Source: Tolypeutes matacus (Eukaryota > Chordata > Mammalia > Cingulata > Chlamyphoridae). From it: a stretch of 64,000 nucleotides of DNA. Both the position numbers and the translations under genes were made by a program. This document shows, in pieces, positions 59,736 through 64,000 of the stretch. The notes under the pieces were generated by a model. The model did no database searches. It was not told the origin of the DNA and saw nothing but the letters and a program-made list of their open reading frames with translations. Position 1 is the first letter of the stretch. Each line of letters starts with the position of its first letter. The stretch covers positions 69,261,094 through 69,325,093 of the forward strand of contig JAKSZT010053887.1 of assembly GCA_026826555.1 (NCBI GenBank), given 5' to 3'.

Positions 59736-60126
59736 GATAAAACATAGAACTGTGTAACGCAGTGAACTCTATTGTAGATGATAGACTATAGTTAATAGTC
59801 CAAGTATAAGATTGTTCTTTCAAGAGTTATAACATAGTACGACACTAAGACAAGGTGTTAACAATAGAGTGGTATATGGGAAAACACTCAATGTAAATTA
59901 TGGACAATAGTTAACAGTACTATTTTAATAATATTTCATCAATTGCAACAAAAGTAACTACTGTTAAAAAATAGTACAATTACAAAAAGTGCTATCATTA
60001 ATTGTGACATATGTTCCACACCAAAGCAAAGTGATGGGGGTTTGGGTGGTATATGGAAATCCTGTATTTTATGCATGATTGCTCTGTAAACCCACACATT
60101 CCCTAATTAAAAAAAAAAAAAAAAAA

Positions 60127-60446
60127 TTAACAGCAACAACCCAAAAAAGAATGAAAGAAAGAAGGGTGACAGAAAGAGAGTCCACCTCCATGGTGTAGGC
60201 ATGCAGGATTGACCAGGGATAGAACAGGAGGGCATCAGTGACAAGATATATTACACACTTCCACAGACCCTTCTTTTCTATGAAGCAATAATTAAAAATG
60301 CTGAAGAGGGGCAGTAAACCCATTGCTTTCTCCCCCTACCCCAAGTGAATCAATTATCCAATCATGTTGGATTTCTTTCAATTACTTGTGTGCCCCATGA
60401 AACAAGAATATGGGACAAGTGGAACTGAACATGTTTCTCACTTGTA
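60127..60446. other. Unassigned stretch
   Basis: No gene or repeat is recognised right of the HAL1 tail. The 84-codon minus-strand frame at 60069-60323 overlaps the poly-A run and has no domain. Confidence 0.4.
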
Positions 60447-61644
60447 TTTTCTTAAAAAAAATTAAGACCAAATTAATATATGAATATATCAAAGTTATAT
60501 ATAACTTTTCTTTTCTCTTAAAATGGGTTATATTTCACACAAAAAATTATAAAAATACATATCCCTGCCCTTCCAAGTTCCCCAATTACAAGTGTGTGGT
60601 TTGAAGGCTTTTGCATATGCCACTTCCTCTGCCTGGCAGTCACCTAGCCACTTACTTCTCGTATTTCTTTACTCATCATTCAAGTACATACGCAAATTTG
60701 AAGACATTTTCCTTTGTTGAATTTTCATTACCTCACCGTACTTATTTCCCATGATTTAACCATGTGCCTTTGATATTTACTCCATTTTATCACTTTATAT
60801 ACTTTATTGTAATGTTTATTTATTGACTGTTTCTTCTAGACTGTAATCTTCCTAAGAACATAGACCACCTCCATCTTGCACATATTTGTATCCCCAGTGT
60901 CTAGAACAAAAGACATGTTCAATAAGAACTATTGAATGAAAGAAAAATCAACATATTCTCTCTGAAAACTTGCATGTGTATCCCTCAATAAAACATACTT
61001 TGTATTTTTGCTGAACCTTATTTTTTCAGGGCTTTTGCACATTCCTAAGAAAATTTCTACCCTATAAGCATCTTCTGTAATAAAAATATACTGTTTTAAA
61101 GTAAACAGCTCCATGATAACTTCTCTGAAGTCTATAAAAGTGCTAACCTAAATTTCATGAAAACATAAAGCCTGGTAAAATGCATCAGTACCATCATTTC
61201 CCATTAACACTGTTCAGCGACAATGGTAGGATATGTTGTACATTATTAGCCAAGGAGAGAGAACACAGATTTTACTACATTCAAACCAGAACATAAAATG
61301 TAGAAGGAATGCAAGGCATTATAAATCACAAAAAGAAATTATGCTAACATTTTGAAGAACTGAAGTATCTAAATTTCATTTGCCATCATAGTTTTATTAG
61401 AGTCCATGAATTTTGCCTGTAAAAGAAAACTGCTTCCATGAGAGCTCTCTCAAAAAGCACATGCATATCCCACCCCTGCTGTTTTCTAAAAGCGTATCAG
61501 CTTCATGTAATTGGGAGAAATGGGAAGGGTAGGAGTATGTATTTTTATACTTTTACTGTGAAAAGTAACCCATTTTAAGAGAAAAGCAAAGTTATATATA
61601 ACTTTGATATATTCTGATTATTACTTCTTAATTTTATAAGAAAC
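60447..61644. repeat. Long imperfect inverted repeat around an L2
   Basis: The left arm 60447-60592 and the right arm 61504-61644 are reverse complements over roughly 140 bases. The best part is 60482-60538 against 61558-61614, with 3 mismatches in 57. The 911-bp spacer contains an L2 3' end (60600-60950). I recognise no transposon family in the arms and see no clear target duplication. Confidence 0.75.
60600..60950 (+). mobile_element. LINE-2 3' end
   Basis: 'ggcttttgcatatgccactt', 'cctctgcctggcagtcac', 'tagactgtaatcttcctaag', 'aacatagaccacctccatct' and 'gtatccccagtgtctagaac', ending 'attgaatgaaag', follow the L2 3' end. It lies between the arms of the inverted repeat. Confidence 0.7.
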
Positions 61645-64000
61645 TGTAGAGACAAAAATTTTCAGTACCACTTTCTTTATCTATTTGCTGCTAATATCTC
61701 TAATATGTGTTTCTTTCCTGTTGCTACTGCACAGTTGGGTGAGATTCAGAACATAGCTAATAATTCCACCTTTTGCAGTACCCTTTGGTCACCTTCAGTC
61801 ACTGGTTCTAAGAGCAACTATTTAGAACCTCTTTTGATTCCAAGATAAAAATAATCATTTATAGCATAATTCTAAGAAGAATCTTCTCTAGTACACATAT
61901 CCTCTTACCAGAAATCCTACTAATACCCCAAAATTAAAAGGACTACCCACACCTGAAGTGAAAGTATAACCTATCTTCCAATAGTAGTTCAAGCTTCCAA
62001 CTCATTGAAGTCTAAATTTGCTAAATTTGCTCTTTATATTATTGATTGATTTTTTTCAAAAATTGTATTTGTAACTAAGTTGACTGAAGCATTGTTAAAG
62101 ACTAAATTGCTTACTGCACAAGAGAAACTAGTGAATACAAAATTGGTCTTTCAAAAATATGTCTCTGTAGCCTTTTCACTTATCATTGAATTCTTGCTTT
62201 GAGGTTGAAAAAATTCAAGCATTGCCATTTACCAAGATTCAACTTGTCTTTTGTCCTTTGGACAAAATTATTGCCTTTATAAGATTGTTTAGCTTCTTAG
62301 CCCTCATGTTAATTATAAATAGAGAATAATTTTCAAGACCAAAGATTTTAAAACATTTTTAGGACAGACATTTGTGTTTTAAAAAATAAAACAGAGTGCT
62401 AGTCACATTAAGTGCAAACAGACTGTTAACATTTCTAAAACTTATACAAACTTGGAGAAACTCAACATATTGAAATAGTCTATTCATTTATTTTCATGTA
62501 TTTTATATTAAATATAAAGTTTAATGTCTTTAAGGCATTTTTTCTTTAAATTAAAAAATATTAACCATAATGAAGGGATATTCTAAATTTTGGTTGAATT
62601 GAATAAAATTCAAATTTAAAAGAGAAATAATGATAGAAGTAAGCCAGTTTTATAAAAATGTATCCAATTTTTATATAATACTAATGTAACGTTCTTATGA
62701 CTATGATTTGCTTTTTAATTTGGCTTTTATACTGTCCTTTATTGTCCTCTAGAACTTGAATACAGGCTTGTCTTTGATAGTTATAAGGAAAATATCTCAA
62801 AGATTGCTGGTTTTTAAGGCTTTTTCCAAAATGCTCCTAGTTAAAACAAAAGGACAACCAAAAAAAAGTTAGAAATGACAGCTTGATGTGCTATGTATGT
62901 CACTTCTTCATATCTTCAATGACAGAATGAATCAGTTTATTTACTAGTACAGAACATTCCTTTCCATTCTTCAAGGTCAAGTGTATTTTTGTATACCAAA
63001 AATATGTTTCTTATTCTGCATCACTTTGAATTAGTAACAAGAAAATCTTCAGGAAAAGAATGTGTTTTTCTTTGCTTGTTGAGAAAATGATGAACTGAAA
63101 ATAAAATGTCAAATGTCAATGTAGACAAAATATTTAAGTTAAATAGGGTAAAAGAAAAGTTACAAAAGCATGTCTAATTTGTTATCCACATAGATCTGCA
63201 TAGTTGAGATTTGAGTTATGGAGGCAAACCTACAGTTCCTATAATCTCTATAAACTATAGAAATCAACACAATTAAAAAACAAAATGAGTTGTTTTTGAA
63301 GAGACACTGCATTATTGGAAGATAAGAGTAAAAGTGATTTTACAAAATGTCTTCTTCTAGTAAAATCTATACCTGTCCTTTTCTACCTCATTAATGACTC
63401 TCAGACCTAGAATCCCTAAGACTTTCAAATAATTGTATTATTAGAGGACATATTAGACCCCTTCTCTGGAGTATATATTTATTTCCCGATGCAGGGATTT
63501 GTCTTCCTTAATCAAATGAGTTTTGCATAAACCATTCCATCTGTTTCACCATTTTTATTCCCTTATTTTTTTGAAAGAAAAAGGTTGCTATTCCACATCT
63601 TGAGAGATACTCTCAGAAACTTTTTTGGATGATACCCACTCTTGCTTTCACTCTCTGCTAACTCCATCTTGGATTTGGGTCTTCAATTGCACTGAATTTC
63701 CCCTTCCCACTCCTCCCTTTCTCAAATCTCAGCTCAAGTCCCCCTTTTATTTTATATGCTTCATTTACTTCAGAATCAATAATGGCAATAAGATTAGACC
63801 TAGTGGATCTTCTGATTGGACAGTTGAATGTAGGTTTCCTTAGTTTGTCTGCATTATCTATGGCTCTTGTTTTGGGAAACTGCTTGTTTACTTTTCTCCA
63901 TTTCAAGGGCTACAGAGTACATAAATCTTTGATTTATGTAAGGGCCTTTAAAATATATTTTTGATATATTTTATACCATTTTCTCTTCATTTTGATGCAT
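61645..64000. other. Unassigned AT-rich stretch
   Basis: No gene supported. Frames of 60-82 codons at 63625-63964 overlap on both strands without domains. No confidently named repeat was seen to the end of the window. Confidence 0.45.

Larger units (their letters stand above)
53590..60126 (+). mobile_element. HAL1 (half-L1) with five later insertions
   Basis: The HAL1 body is present in order. A purine-rich 5' part (53590-55700) comes first. The ORF1 region (about 55700-56358) is followed by the HAL1-specific segment 'gcaagaattctttatccagc', 'cagacaaacagaaactgaga' and 'aaaagacctgccctagaata' (56400-56520). The post-ORF1 part ('gtaagggtaactaaaggggt', 58560-58860) leads into an L1-like 3' UTR ('caagtgtccatcaactaag', 'gaatattattcagccataaa') and a final module ending in a poly-A run at 60108-60126. 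ORF2 was never part of HAL1, so it must have used L1 enzymes in trans. Inserted later were 53742-54178, 54301-54637, 56556-58516 and two SINEs at 59487-59735. The left boundary is uncertain. Confidence 0.75.

Noticed and set aside
1..64000. CRISPR arrays, bacterial operons, riboswitches or tRNA genes
   Set aside because: The sequence is vertebrate genomic DNA. The only tRNA-like sequences are SINE heads with A-tails and target duplications.

Overview
This window looks like intergenic or deep-intronic DNA of a placental mammal. The best fit is a xenarthran (armadillo, sloth or anteater lineage). The evidence is a tRNA-derived SINE of the DAS type at 37271-37459 and two more at 59487-59735, an L1 family with an unusually long 3' UTR, and a MaLR-like LTR ending in CTAATACA seen in both orientations. 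Older families shared by all placentals (MIR, L2, MER5A, MLT1, MLT2, Tigger1, HAL1) are also present. Family names come from my memory of consensus sequences; no database search was run. The DNA is visibly AT-rich. I find no intact protein-coding gene, no convincing host exon set, and no tRNA, rRNA or CRISPR array. Every recognisable protein fragment is transposon-derived: L1 ORF2, HAL1 ORF1 or Tigger transposase.

Layout. 1-6.1 kb is mostly unrecognised AT-rich DNA with a MIR, a MER5A, an L2 end and one MaLR-like LTR. 6.1-10.3 kb is an old plus-strand L1 split by an antisense L1 3'-UTR copy that carries a small hAT element. 10.3-11.9 kb is a three-layer LTR nest. 13.3-14.9 kb holds MIR, L2 and MLT1. 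17.8-18.3 kb is a betaretrovirus-like solo LTR and 19.4-19.9 kb an ERV1-like LTR. 20.3-20.4 kb is a GATA microsatellite interrupted by a 10-N assembly gap. 20.8-21.4 kb is L2. 23.6-25.5 kb is a Tigger1-type DNA transposon invaded by an L1/HAL1 3' end with internal tandem repeats. 26-37 kb is mostly unrecognised, with scattered MIRs and a poly-T tail-only insertion at 32.0 kb. 37.3-40.6 kb holds a SINE, a solo LTR and an old L1 with two nested LTRs. 40.9-46.95 kb is the largest element: a 5'-truncated minus-strand L1 with dead ORF2 and a roughly 2.9-kb 3' UTR. 49.8-50.4 kb is an MLT2 LTR. About 53.6-60.1 kb is a HAL1 (half-L1) with five later insertions. 60.4-61.6 kb contains a 140-bp inverted repeat around an L2.

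How the parts relate. There is no gene system. The interest lies in retrotransposition history: nested insertions with readable target-site duplications, a retrocopied 3' UTR, a chimeric-looking L1-mobilised insert, an L1 3' UTR that seems to contain two copies of the ancestral 3' end, and an unexplained long inverted repeat. I did not find a convincing previously undescribed biological system. The best leads are the L1 3'-UTR architecture, the 54.3-kb chimeric insert and the 60.4-61.6 kb inverted repeat.
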